Below are positions 39,525-48,900 of a DNA stretch of 64,000 bases, in pieces. The first letter of the stretch is position 1; the number at the start of each line of letters is the position of its first letter. Where the stretch lies: NCBI GenBank assembly GCA_033283385.1, contig JAWMQQ010000001.1, forward strand, positions 2,542,001 through 2,606,000, read 5' to 3'. The notes under the pieces are model-generated. The model was not told where the DNA came from. It did not search any database and saw only the letters and a list, made by a program, of their open reading frames with translations. A program made the position numbers and the translations under genes. Source of the DNA: Mangrovimicrobium sp033283385. Its GTDB lineage: Bacteria > Pseudomonadota > Gammaproteobacteria > Pseudomonadales > Halieaceae.

Positions 39525-40227
39525 CCTCGCCAAGGCCTACCGCGGCCGCGAGGTCGTACAGGACGTCTCGCTGCACATCGACAGCGGGCAGATCGTCGGC
39601 CTGCTGGGCCCGAACGGCGCCGGCAAGACCACCTGCTTCTATATGATCATCGGCATCATCCCGGCAGACCGCGGGCACATCACGCTCAACGGCGAGGAGA
39701 TCACCCGCCTGCCGATGCACGAGCGCGCCCGCCACGGCATCGGCTACCTGCCGCAGGAGGCGTCGATCTTCCGCAAGCTCTCGGTCGGCGACAATATCCT
39801 GGCCATCCTGGAGACCCGCCCGGACCTGAACAAGCAGCAGCGCCTGGAGCGCCGCGACCAACTGCTGGAGGAGTTTCACGTCGGCCACCTGCGCGACAGC
39901 CTGGGCCAGTCCCTGTCCGGCGGCGAGCGGCGCCGGGTGGAGATCGCCCGGGCGCTGGCCACCGAGCCGGATTTCATCCTGCTGGACGAGCCTTTCGCCG
40001 GCGTCGACCCGATTTCGGTGAGCGATATCAAGCAGATCGTCAGCCACCTGCGCGAGCGCGGCATCGGCATCCTGATCACCGACCACAACGTCCGCGATAC
40101 CCTGGATATCTGCGAAAAAGCCTACATCGTCGGCGAAGGTCACATCATCGCGTCGGGAACCGCCCAGGAAGTACTGGACAACGCCCAGGTGCGCAAAACC
40201 TACCTCGGCGACCAGTTCCGCCTGTAA
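39502..40227 (+). CDS. lptB: LPS export ABC ATPase LptB
   Basis: A 241-residue ATPase that powers LPS extraction with LptF and LptG. Walker A is GLLGPNGAGKTTCFYMI, signature LSGGERRRVEIARALA, Walker B FILLDEPFAGVDPISV, and the H-loop ITDHNVRDTL. Start and ribosome site lie inside lptA, so coupled translation is likely. Confidence 0.97.
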   Translation: MAQLVASNLAKAYRGREVVQDVSLHIDSGQIVGLLGPNGAGKTTCFYMIIGIIPADRGHITLNGEEITRLPMHERARHGIGYLPQEASIFRKLSVGDNILAILETRPDLNKQQRLERRDQLLEEFHVGHLRDSLGQSLSGGERRRVEIARALATEPDFILLDEPFAGVDPISVSDIKQIVSHLRERGIGILITDHNVRDTLDICEKAYIVGEGHIIASGTAQEVLDNAQVRKTYLGDQFRL

Positions 40228-40283
40228 TGGCCACCCCGCGCAAGTCGCGGTTAATGTCAATAAGCAAATTTCGCGCCAAGCTG

Positions 40284-40313
40284 TTGCCACCCTTCCCGGT
40301 CGGACGCTAAACT
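40284..40313 (+). promoter_or_regulatory. Candidate sigma-70 promoter of rpoN
   Basis: TTGCCA (40284-40289) and TAAACT (40308-40313) are 18 nt apart in the 149-nt gap before rpoN. It would allow rpoN-hpf-ptsN-rapZ-npr expression separate from the lpt genes. Confidence 0.5.
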
Positions 40314-40376
40314 CGATGCAGTTGTGCAATCGCAGCGCCCCAAAATGGCGCACCTGAAGGCGTTATCGAAGCATCG

Positions 40377-41873
40377 ATGAAACAATCACTTCAGCTAAAA
40401 CTTGGCCAGCAGCTGACCATGACTCCGCAGCTGCAGCAGGCCATCCGTCTGCTCCAGCTGTCCACCATGGATCTCCAGCAGGAGATCCAGCAGGCGCTGG
40501 ACAGCAACCCCCTGCTCGAGGTGGGTGAGGATGACGTGGGCGACGACCGCACCGAGGGCGACGCCGCCAGCCTCAACAGCCAGTCCGAGAGCCTGGCCGA
40601 GAGCAAGGAAGCGGCGGACAGCGACTGGGACGCCGCGACGGATGCCGGCCCCAACGGCGCCGATACCATCCCCGACGAACTGCCCGTGGACACCCAGTGG
40701 GAAGACCTGCTGCCATCGAGCTCGGCGCCATCCGCCGCGCCCATGGATGACGCCGACGGCGACTACGAGGCCCGCAACGGCTCCCGCGAAACCCTGCACG
40801 ACCACCTGCTCTGGCAGCTCAACCTCACCCGTTTTTCCGACACCGACCAGCTGATCGCCCTGTCGATCATCGACGCAACCGACGGCAACGGGCGCCTGAC
40901 CCTGTCGCTGGAGGAAATCCTCGATTCCTTCGACCCGGAAATGGACATCGAGATGGACGAGGTGGTGGCCGTGATGCACCGCCTGCAGCAGTTCGAGCCG
41001 GCCGGTGTCTGCACCCGCAGCCTGCAGGAATGCCTGCTGGTGCAACTGCAGCAGCTGCCGCCCAGCACGCCGTACCTGGAACAGGCGCGGCTGATCCTCA
41101 ACCGCTACCTGCCGCAACTCGCCAGTGGCGATTTCAGCCAGATCCTGCGGCGCACGCGACTCAAGGAAGAACAGCTCAAGTCAGTGCTGGGGCTGATCCA
41201 GTCACTGGACCCCAATCCGGGCGAGTCCTACGCACCAGAGGAAGTGGAATACGTGGTGCCGGACGTCTTCGTCAGCAAGCGCGAGGGGCGCTGGCTGGTG
41301 GAGCTCAACCCGGACATCGCACCCAAGCTGCGCATCAACAGCGAGTACGCCAGCCTGATCAAGCGCGCCGACAACAGCGCGGACAACACCTACCTGCGCG
41401 ACAACCTGCAGGAGGCCCGCTGGTTCCTGAAGAGCCTGCAGAGCCGCAACGAGACACTGATGAAAGTGGCGACAAAGATCGTCGAGCACCAGCGCAACTT
41501 CCTCGAGTACGGCGAGGAGGCGATGAAACCGCTGGTGCTGCACGACATCGCCGAGGCCGTGGAAATGCACGAGTCCACCATCTCCCGGGTGACCACGCAG
41601 AAATACATGCACACCCCGCGCGGCATCTTCGAGCTGAAGTATTTCTTCTCCAGCCACGTCGCAACCAGCGCCGGTGGCGAGTGCTCCTCCACGGCCATCC
41701 GCGCGCTGATCAAGAAGCTGGTGGCGGCGGAAAACCCGCGCAAGCCCCTCAGCGATAACAAGATCGCGCAGTTGCTGGAGGACCAGGGTATCAACGTCGC
41801 GCGGCGCACCATCGCGAAGTACCGCGACAGCCTGCACATCCCCCCCTCCAACGAGCGCAAGCGCCTGGTATGA
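40377..41873 (+). CDS. rpoN: RNA polymerase sigma-54 factor
   Basis: A 498-residue sigma-54. Region I is SLQLKLGQQLTMTPQLQQAIRLLQLS, followed by an acidic region II (about 60-130). The core-binding and HTH parts follow, and the RpoN box VARRTIAKYRDSLHIPPSNERKR is at the C-terminus. It directs transcription of nitrogen and other activator-dependent genes, including, by my reading, the nirC promoter in this window. Confidence 0.98.
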   Translation: MKQSLQLKLGQQLTMTPQLQQAIRLLQLSTMDLQQEIQQALDSNPLLEVGEDDVGDDRTEGDAASLNSQSESLAESKEAADSDWDAATDAGPNGADTIPDELPVDTQWEDLLPSSSAPSAAPMDDADGDYEARNGSRETLHDHLLWQLNLTRFSDTDQLIALSIIDATDGNGRLTLSLEEILDSFDPEMDIEMDEVVAVMHRLQQFEPAGVCTRSLQECLLVQLQQLPPSTPYLEQARLILNRYLPQLASGDFSQILRRTRLKEEQLKSVLGLIQSLDPNPGESYAPEEVEYVVPDVFVSKREGRWLVELNPDIAPKLRINSEYASLIKRADNSADNTYLRDNLQEARWFLKSLQSRNETLMKVATKIVEHQRNFLEYGEEAMKPLVLHDIAEAVEMHESTISRVTTQKYMHTPRGIFELKYFFSSHVATSAGGECSSTAIRALIKKLVAAENPRKPLSDNKIAQLLEDQGINVARRTIAKYRDSLHIPPSNERKRLV

Positions 41874-41901
41874 GCGCAACGATATCCCTGTTTCCCGGAC
41901 A

Positions 41902-41930
41902 TGTCAGGTGGCCGGGACGTAGTCTAGACT
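41902..41930 (+). promoter_or_regulatory. Weak candidate promoter upstream of hpf
   Basis: TGTCAG and TAGACT are 17 nt apart, 80 nt before hpf. The -35 box is poor, so this is tentative. Confidence 0.3.
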
Positions 41931-42009
41931 CTGGACAGAAGTCCTCGAAAAATCCGGCGGCGCCGGTCCCGGAGGCCACTCCGGGTTCACGTGAAGAAGG
42001 AGCCATGCT

Positions 42010-42297
42010 ATGCAACTCAACGTCAGCGGTCACCATGTGGAGGTTACCGAACCCCTGCGCAGCTACGTGGAAAGCAAATTCGAGCGGTTGCAGCGACATT
42101 TCGACAATATCACCAACACCCAGGTCACGCTGATCGTAGAAAAAATGGTACAGAAGGCGGAAGCCACCCTGCACATTTCAGGAGCCGACCTCTTCGCACA
42201 GGCGGAATCCGAGGACATGTACGCCGCCATCGACATGCTGGCGGACAAACTCGACAGGCAGCTGATCAAGCACAAGGAAAAGGCCCGGGGACACTGA
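42010..42297 (+). CDS. hpf: Ribosome hibernation promoting factor, short form
   Basis: A 95-residue HPF/YfiA-like protein: QLNVSGHHVEVTEPLRSYVESKFERLQRHF and then LHISGADLFAQAESEDMYAAIDMLADKLDRQLIKHKEK. It binds the 30S decoding site and helps dimerise ribosomes in stationary phase. The upstream AAGGAG fixes the ATG at 42010. Usual place after rpoN. Confidence 0.95.
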   Translation: MQLNVSGHHVEVTEPLRSYVESKFERLQRHFDNITNTQVTLIVEKMVQKAEATLHISGADLFAQAESEDMYAAIDMLADKLDRQLIKHKEKARGH

Positions 42298-42309
42298 CCC
42301 GCAAAACCC

Positions 42310-42768
42310 ATGCAAGCACTCACAGAGCTACTGACCCCGGAACGCACTGCCTGCCAGGTTCCGGGGCTCAGCAAAAAACGATTGTTTGAAACCCTGGCGC
42401 GGCTGATCAGCGACGACCAGCCATCCCTGTCCTACGACGAAGTCTTCAGCCAGATGATCGCCCGCGAAAAACTCGGCAGCACCGGCCTGGGCCACGGCAT
42501 CGCCATCCCGCACTGCCGCATCTCCGGTTGCGGCGCGCCGATGGGCGCACTGCTCACCCTGGCCGATCCGATCGATTTCGACGCGCCCGACAACCAGCCC
42601 GTGGACCTGGTCTTCGCGCTGCTGGTACCGGACGGCGAACACCAGCGCCACCTGGATACACTGGCCGGCGTGGCCCGCTTGTTCAGCCAGGCGGACTACT
42701 GCGCGAAACTGCGCGCCGCCACCGACAACCAGGCGCTGTACGCCGCGGCTGCCAGCGGCGCCGACTAA
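42310..42768 (+). CDS. ptsN: PTS-Ntr enzyme IIA
   Basis: A 152-residue EIIA-Ntr. The phosphorylated histidine is in GLGHGIAIPHCRI. It is the last member of the PtsP-Npr-PtsN chain, which regulates potassium and nitrogen responses. It starts 12 nt after hpf and abuts rapZ. Confidence 0.95.
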   Translation: MQALTELLTPERTACQVPGLSKKRLFETLARLISDDQPSLSYDEVFSQMIAREKLGSTGLGHGIAIPHCRISGCGAPMGALLTLADPIDFDAPDNQPVDLVFALLVPDGEHQRHLDTLAGVARLFSQADYCAKLRAATDNQALYAAAASGAD

Positions 42769-43623
42769 GTGCGGCTCATCATCATCAGCGGCCGCTCCGG
42801 CTCCGGCAAGAGCACCGCGCTGCACCAGCTGGAAGACGAAGGCTACTACTGCATCGACAACCTGCCGGTGTCGCTGCTGCCGGCGCTGGTGGAGGAAGCC
42901 AGCCGCGACGATTTCTCGCACTTCAAGGGCACCGCCGTGTGTATCGACGCGCGCAACGCCTGGAAGGACCTGGCGAACTTCCCGCAGGTGATTGACTCGC
43001 TGCCGGAACAGGTAGAGAGCGAGATACTGTTCCTCGAGGCCGAGGACGCGGCGCTCACCAAGCGTTTCTCCGAGACCCGCCGCAAACACCCGCTGAGCTC
43101 GGGCAACACCTCGCTGGCCGAGGCCATCCAGCGCGAGCGCGGCCTGCTGGAACCGATCGCCGCCGACGCCTCGCTGATCCTCGATACCAGCCAGATGACC
43201 ATCTACGAGCTGCGCGACGCGATCAAGCAGCGACTGCTGGGATCGGCTGCCGGCAGCATGTCCATCACCTTCCAGTCCTTCGGCTTCAAGCGCGGCGTCC
43301 CCACCGACGCCGACCTGGTCTTCGACGTGCGCATGCTGCCCAATCCCCACTGGGTGAAGGAACTGCGCCTGAAGAGCGGGCTGGATACCGAGGTGCGCGA
43401 GTTCCTCGAGTCGCAGCCCGCGACCGGGGAGCTGTACTCGGATATCAGCGATTTTCTCGAGCGCTGGCTGCCGCGCTACCGCGAGAGCAACCGCAGTTAC
43501 ATGACGGTTGCGATAGGTTGTACCGGCGGCCAACATCGGTCAGTATATTTGGCCGACCGCCTGTACCGGCATTACCGGGACCTCTACCCGGAGGTACACC
43601 TCAGACACAGGGAACTCCAGTAA
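42769..43623 (+). CDS. rapZ: RNase adapter protein RapZ
   Basis: A 284-residue protein with Walker A GRSGSGKSTALHQLEDEGYYCIDNLP and the C-terminal GCTGGQHRSVYLADRLYRHY. In E. coli RapZ guides RNase E to GlmZ and so controls amino-sugar synthesis. It starts with GTG directly after the ptsN stop. Confidence 0.96.
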   Translation: MRLIIISGRSGSGKSTALHQLEDEGYYCIDNLPVSLLPALVEEASRDDFSHFKGTAVCIDARNAWKDLANFPQVIDSLPEQVESEILFLEAEDAALTKRFSETRRKHPLSSGNTSLAEAIQRERGLLEPIAADASLILDTSQMTIYELRDAIKQRLLGSAAGSMSITFQSFGFKRGVPTDADLVFDVRMLPNPHWVKELRLKSGLDTEVREFLESQPATGELYSDISDFLERWLPRYRESNRSYMTVAIGCTGGQHRSVYLADRLYRHYRDLYPEVHLRHRELQ

Positions 43624-43893
43624 GTGATCCAGACCCAGGTCACCATAATCAACAAACTGGGCCTGCACGCCCGCGCCGCGGCGAAATTCGTCGGTTGCAC
43701 CTCCGCATTTTCCAGCAGGATCATGGCCGGCCGGGACGGCGACATGGTCGATGCCAAGAGCATCATGTCGGTGATGATGCTGGCTGCGGGCAAGGGCACC
43801 ATCCTCGACCTGCACATCGACGGCGACGACGAGCAGGCCGCGCTGGCGGCACTGGTCGAGCTGATCGACAACCGTTTCGGCGAAGCCGAGTAA
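43624..43893 (+). CDS. npr: Phosphocarrier protein Npr (HPr family)
   Basis: An 89-residue HPr-like protein. Active-site His is in NKLGLHARAAAKFVG; the conserved serine region is DAKSIMSVMMLAAGKG. It transfers phosphate to PtsN. The GTG start directly follows the rapZ stop, completing the ptsN-rapZ-npr unit. Confidence 0.95.
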   Translation: MIQTQVTIINKLGLHARAAAKFVGCTSAFSSRIMAGRDGDMVDAKSIMSVMMLAAGKGTILDLHIDGDDEQAALAALVELIDNRFGEAE

Positions 43894-43951
43894 TCGCCGC
43901 ACAGCAGCCGCGGCGCTCGCGGCGCCGCACCACCGAGCGTAACTAATTGCG

Positions 43952-43980
43952 TTGTTGGCGGCGGGGCTTTTTCGCATAAT
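43952..43980 (+). promoter_or_regulatory. Candidate promoter of mgtE
   Basis: TTGTTG (43952-43957) and CATAAT (43975-43980) are 17 nt apart. The leader to mgtE is only about 45 nt, too short for an M-box magnesium riboswitch. A GC-rich stem (GCGGCGC/GCGCCGC) just upstream, near 43910-43930, may end the npr transcript. Confidence 0.45.
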
Positions 43981-44031
43981 CCTCGCCGACGCGCCGCCGC
44001 GCCGTATCAACCAGGCCACGGGAAGCAACGC

Positions 44032-45384
44032 ATGTCCCTCAGCAAGCCCACATCGCAGGAAACCCTCGACAAGCTGACGGCGGCACTGGACAGCGGTGCC
44101 TTCGTGCGCGGCCGCCGCATGCTCAACGGCCTCGCCCCCGCCGAGATCGCCCACCTGCTGGAATCCTCGCCGCCGAAATTCCGCGACGTGCTGTGGAAGA
44201 TGGTGGACGTGGATATCGAGGGCGAGGTGATCGGCGAGCTCACCTACGACCTGCAGGCGCACTTCCTGTCGAAGATGGATGCGGCCGAGGTCGCGACCAT
44301 CACCGAGGGCCTGGCGGACGACGACCTGGCGGACATCCTGCAGCAGCTGCCGGACGCCATCACCCAGGAAGTGCTGGACGCCATGGACCACCAGGACCGG
44401 GCGCGCGTCGAGCGGGTAATGAATTACCCGGAAGACGTCGCCGGCGGCCTGATGAGCACCGACACCGTCACCATCCGGGCGCGCATCACCCTGGACGTGG
44501 TGCTGCGCTACCTGCGCCGCCACGAGGAAATCCCGAAGATGACGGACAACCTCATCGTGGTGAACCGCTCGGACCAGTTCATCGGCCTGCTGCCGCTGAG
44601 CACGCTGCTGGTGGCCGACCCCTCCGCCAGCGTGCGCGAGATGATGGTCACCGACGTCGACCCCATTCCCGTGGACATGCCCGACGACGAGGTCGCGCGC
44701 CTGTTCGAACGCAACGACTGGGTCTCCGCGCCGGTGGTCGACGAGGGCGGCAAGCTGCTGGGCCGCATCACCATCGACGACGTGGTGGACGTGATCCGCG
44801 AGGACGCCGACCACTCCTTCATGTCCATGGCCGGACTGGACGAGGACGAGGACACCTTCGCGCCGATCATGCGCGCGGCGCCGCGCCGCGCGGTCTGGCT
44901 GGGCATCAACTTGGTGACGGCGTTCATCGCCGCCGCCACCATCAATTTGTTCGAGGGCACCATCGAGAAGGTCGTCGCCCTCGCGGTGTTGATGCCCATC
45001 GTCTCGTCCATGGGCGGCATCGCCGGCACCCAGACCCTGACGGTGCTGGTGCGCGGTATCGCCATCGGCCAGGTGGGCCGCAACAACCAGGCCTGGCTGC
45101 TCAACCGCGAACTGATCATGGGCGTGCTCAACGGGTTCCTGTGGGCCTCGGTCGTCGCCGTCGCCGCCTCCCTGTGGTTCGGCGACTGGGCGATAGGCGC
45201 CATCATCGCCGCGGCCATGGTGATCAACCTGGTGACCGCCGCCTTCACCGGCGCCGCCCTGCCCCTGCTGCTGACACGGGCGGATATCGACCCGGCGCTG
45301 GCCGGCGGGGTGATCCTGACCACGGTGACCGACGTCGTCGGATTCGCCTCCTTCCTCGGCCTGGCGAGTATTTTCTATGCATGA
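44032..45384 (+). CDS. mgtE: Magnesium transporter MgtE
   Basis: A 450-residue magnesium channel. The N domain (about 1-130) leads to two CBS domains (about 135-260; MSTDTVTIRARITLDVVLRYLRRHEEIPKMTDNLIVV). Five membrane helices follow from about 285 (RAVWLGINLVTAFIAAATINLFE, MGGIAGTQTLTVLVRGIA). The cytoplasmic domains sense magnesium. It overlaps darP by 8 nt. Confidence 0.96.
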   Translation: MSLSKPTSQETLDKLTAALDSGAFVRGRRMLNGLAPAEIAHLLESSPPKFRDVLWKMVDVDIEGEVIGELTYDLQAHFLSKMDAAEVATITEGLADDDLADILQQLPDAITQEVLDAMDHQDRARVERVMNYPEDVAGGLMSTDTVTIRARITLDVVLRYLRRHEEIPKMTDNLIVVNRSDQFIGLLPLSTLLVADPSASVREMMVTDVDPIPVDMPDDEVARLFERNDWVSAPVVDEGGKLLGRITIDDVVDVIREDADHSFMSMAGLDEDEDTFAPIMRAAPRRAVWLGINLVTAFIAAATINLFEGTIEKVVALAVLMPIVSSMGGIAGTQTLTVLVRGIAIGQVGRNNQAWLLNRELIMGVLNGFLWASVVAVAASLWFGDWAIGAIIAAAMVINLVTAAFTGAALPLLLTRADIDPALAGGVILTTVTDVVGFASFLGLASIFYA

Positions 45385-45901
45385 GGACTACGAAGACGGG
45401 GACGACTTCCCCGAGGACTACGCGCCCAGCAAAACCCGGCGCAAGAAAGAGATGCATGCGCTGCAGGCGCTGGGCGAGCAACTGGTGGAACTCAGCAACA
45501 AGCAGCTGGCGCAGGTTCCCATCGAGGACGAACGCCTGCTGCGCGCCATCGCGGAAACCCGCAACATCAAGAGCCACAGCGCACGCCGTCGCCACCTGCA
45601 GTTCATCGGCAAGCTGATGCGCGATATCGACGCGGAGCCGATCCAGGCCGCGCTGGATACCCTGTTCCAGCCCGCCCGCGAGGCCAACGAGCGCTTCCAT
45701 CGCCTGGAGCAGCTGCGCGACGAGGTGCTCGCCGCCGGTCCGGCCGGTGTCGAGCGCGTGCTGGAGGTGTATCCCGACGCGGATCGCCAGCAGCTGCGCC
45801 ACCTGCTGCTGCAGCACCAGCGCGAGCGCGAGCGCAACCAGCCGCCCGCCGCCAGCCGCAAGCTGTTCCGCTACTTGCGGGAGCTGTCGGAAGCCGGCTG
45901 A
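45377..45901 (+). CDS. darP: Ribosome biogenesis factor DarP/YjgA (DUF615)
   Basis: A 174-residue helical protein with family segments KTRRKKEMHALQALGEQLVELSNKQLAQVPI and ARRRHLQFIGKLMRDID, ending in LFRYLREL. YjgA/DarP promotes late 50S assembly in E. coli. Its last 31 nt overlap the convergent yhdP gene. Confidence 0.94.
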   Translation: MHEDYEDGDDFPEDYAPSKTRRKKEMHALQALGEQLVELSNKQLAQVPIEDERLLRAIAETRNIKSHSARRRHLQFIGKLMRDIDAEPIQAALDTLFQPAREANERFHRLEQLRDEVLAAGPAGVERVLEVYPDADRQQLRHLLLQHQRERERNQPPAASRKLFRYLRELSEAG

Positions 45902-48900
45902 TTCGGGTCGGGTAGCGGTTGCATCGGCAACGGCGGTGCCGGCTGCGGCGCAGTGTCCGAGCCAGCCGCCGCCAGCGGCACCGCGGGCGTCGCGGGCACC
46001 GCGGGAGCGTTGGGATCAGCGGCGTCCGCCGCCAGCCGCAGTTCGTCGTCGAAGATGCGATCGAAGGTGAACTCCGGCGCATCCCAGGTGCCGCCGATGT
46101 GGTAGACCCCGCTGGAGAGCCGGTTCAGCGGTTTCTCGAACACCTTGCTCACCACGTAGACCCCCGCCGCCACCGGCAAGCCGCCGGCCAGGGCCGCGAC
46201 CCAGGGCAGGTTGCTCGCCACCGGCAGGGTCGCCACCAGCTCGCCGCTGAGACTGCGCGTGGCGATATTCGAGACCCCGTTCATGGCGAAGGCGCTGGAG
46301 TTGCCGGAGACGGTCAGGTTGGCCAACTCGATGGTGCCGGGGTGGAAGTAGACCTTGCCCTTCATCTTGCTGAATGTGATCCCCGATTCGAACATGTGCG
46401 ACATGCTCAACCGCTGTACCACTCCCGCCAGGTTGAGCAGTTCCACCACCTTCAGCGCGCCGGCGCCGCCGGAGTTCTGCAGGAAACGACCGGAGGCCAT
46501 GTCGATATCCAGGGTGCCATCCAGCTTCTCCATGGAAAACGCCTGCGGCGAACCCGGCCAGGCCAGCTCCAGGTCCAGCCGCCCGCTGTCGGTTTCCAGG
46601 GTGCGGGCGTAGCCCAGTTGCTCCAGGGTCGCGCCGAAGTCGCCGACCACCAGCGGCGCGGTCAGCCGCGACTCGCCGCCCGTTTGCCAGCGCAACTGCC
46701 CCGGTTGCTCGGCGCTCAGCGTCAGCCCGGCGAAATCGCCGGTGATATCGCGCGCGGCGAACTGGCCCCGGCTGCCTTCGAGATGGAACGCCAGCTTGCC
46801 GGCGTCCTCGCCGTGCCAGCGCAGGTGCCGGACCTCGACCGCGGTCTCGGGCAGGTCCGGGAGGACGTCTTCGCTGCTATCGAGCAGCGGCCCGCCGTCA
46901 GCCGAGAGTGTCGGGGGCGCTTTCGCCCTGCCCGCAAGCAACTGGCTGACATCCACCGTGTGCAGCAGCAGCCGGGGCATTTCACCTGCGCCCTGGGCGT
47001 ATTCACCGCTGGCCCAGTTGGAGTCGAAATCCGCCCGCAGCGCGTCGTCCGCGTAGTGCAGGCTGAAGGTGACCTGGTCGAAGCTGCTGCCCCAGAGCAG
47101 CAGCTTCTGGGCGTGCACGTCCTCCAGGTCCAGGGACAGCCCCGGGCTGGGCACTGCCGGCGCCGGACTGGTTCCCGCTCCGGCAGTTGTACCTGCAGTC
47201 GTACCGGCGGCTGCCATGGCGCCTGCCCCCTGGCCCGCCGCCGGCGCCAGCAGGTAGCGGTCGGCGAAGTCCTGCCAGGCGCGCACGTCCACCAGCGCCG
47301 CGCTGCCGGCGACGCGTATGCGTCCGTCCTGGAGTGCCGGGGGCGGCTCCGACAGCCCCAGCGCGGCGGATTTCAGCTGGTGGTCCAGCAGACCCAGGCG
47401 CAGCCGCAGCGCATCGCCCAGGTCAAGCGAGAGTTCCTGCGCGCCGCCCGCAAGCGGCAGGCTGAGGTTCAGCTGGCGCTTCTCCAGCGCCGGCTTCTCC
47501 CAGGGTGAAGGCAGGTCCAGTGCGACGCCCTCCAGGCCGGATGCCAGGTGCAACACCGGTGGCTGCCCGCGGGCGATGTCGATTTCGCCGGACACGGCGG
47601 CGGTGCCGTTGGCCATCGCCAGCGGCTCCAGGTGCAGCCATCGCTGCAGGTCCGCCGTGGCGACCCGGGAGCGGAATGCCACCACCAGCGGGGATGTGGC
47701 GTCCGGCTGCTGGGACAGGCTGGCTCGCAGCGGGCGCCCCCACAGCGTGCCGCGCAGGTCGTCGGCGCGAAAGCCCGCGACGGAATCGTAATGCACTTTG
47801 CCCTGCACGCCGACCAGGGCCAGGTCGCCGGGGTGGATACCCAGTTCGAGCGACTTCACGGTGGCGTCCAGGTCGATATCGGGCGCGACCTTGTGGTGCC
47901 CGAGGTCCAGGCCCAGCCGCAGGCGGGTGGCCAGTTCGCCATCCGCGCTCCACTCGTCGAAGGCTCCGCCGGTCATCTCCCGCAGCGGGGAATTGTGCAC
48001 CACGCGCAGGCCGTCGGAGGCGGGGCCGTCGAGCCGGGCGTCCACCAGCAGGTGCATGTGTTCCCTGTCATCCATCCAGGTTTCAGCGGAGAGATGGCTG
48101 AAGCTGGAATCGTAGAGCCGCGCGCTGTCCGCCCACAGGCTGACATTGGTGTCGTCGATGATCAGGGTGCCGTCGAAGTCTTCCAGCATCGGCCAGTCGG
48201 GCTGGTACTGCACATTGGTGTGGGCGAGGTCCATGAACAGCTGCACGGTGCGCAGCGGCGCGGCGTGCGCGTGCAGGCTGCCGCGCCAGATAAACCCGGC
48301 GCTGCTGACGCTGCCCTCGCCGATGGCGGAATGCAGCCAGTCCAGCAGGGACTGGTGCAGCACGAAGGGAATGTATTTGTCGCGGTAGGCGGTGACGCTG
48401 TCGCGCAGTCCCACCGAGAGGTCCATCTCGATACCCGCCTCGGTCTCGTGCAGCGGGATGGTGAGGCCGAACAGGGCATGCACGGTGCCCTCCTCGCCCA
48501 CCGCCGTGATCAGGCCGCTGTGCAGTTTCACCGCGTCCTCGTCCCAGCCGATGTCGATACTCGCCGCCAGCTCGCTGTAGTGCTGCGGCGCGTGGTAGAC
48601 CGTGGGAAATTCCAGGCTGGTATCGCGGCTGTCGAGCAGCACCGACCCGCCGCTACGGGAGATTTCGAAATAGCCGTCCGCGCCGGTCACCGCCGGTGCG
48701 CCGTGCCAGGACTCCACCGCCAGGCCGCGGAAATTGCCCGAGGCCAGCCATCCCTGCGCGGGCTCGCCGATGTCGTCAGTGTCCAGTTCCAGCGCCGTCA
48801 GGGTGCCGCGCGGGCCCAGGGTCTGCAGTAGCGCGGCCACGCGCTCGGGCAGCGTCGCCTGCGCCAGCAGTTCGTTCAGCGGTTGCAGCGCGATGTCCGC

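Noticed and set aside
43981..44031. M-box magnesium riboswitch before mgtE
   Set aside because: The leader between the likely promoter and the ATG is about 45 nt, far too short.
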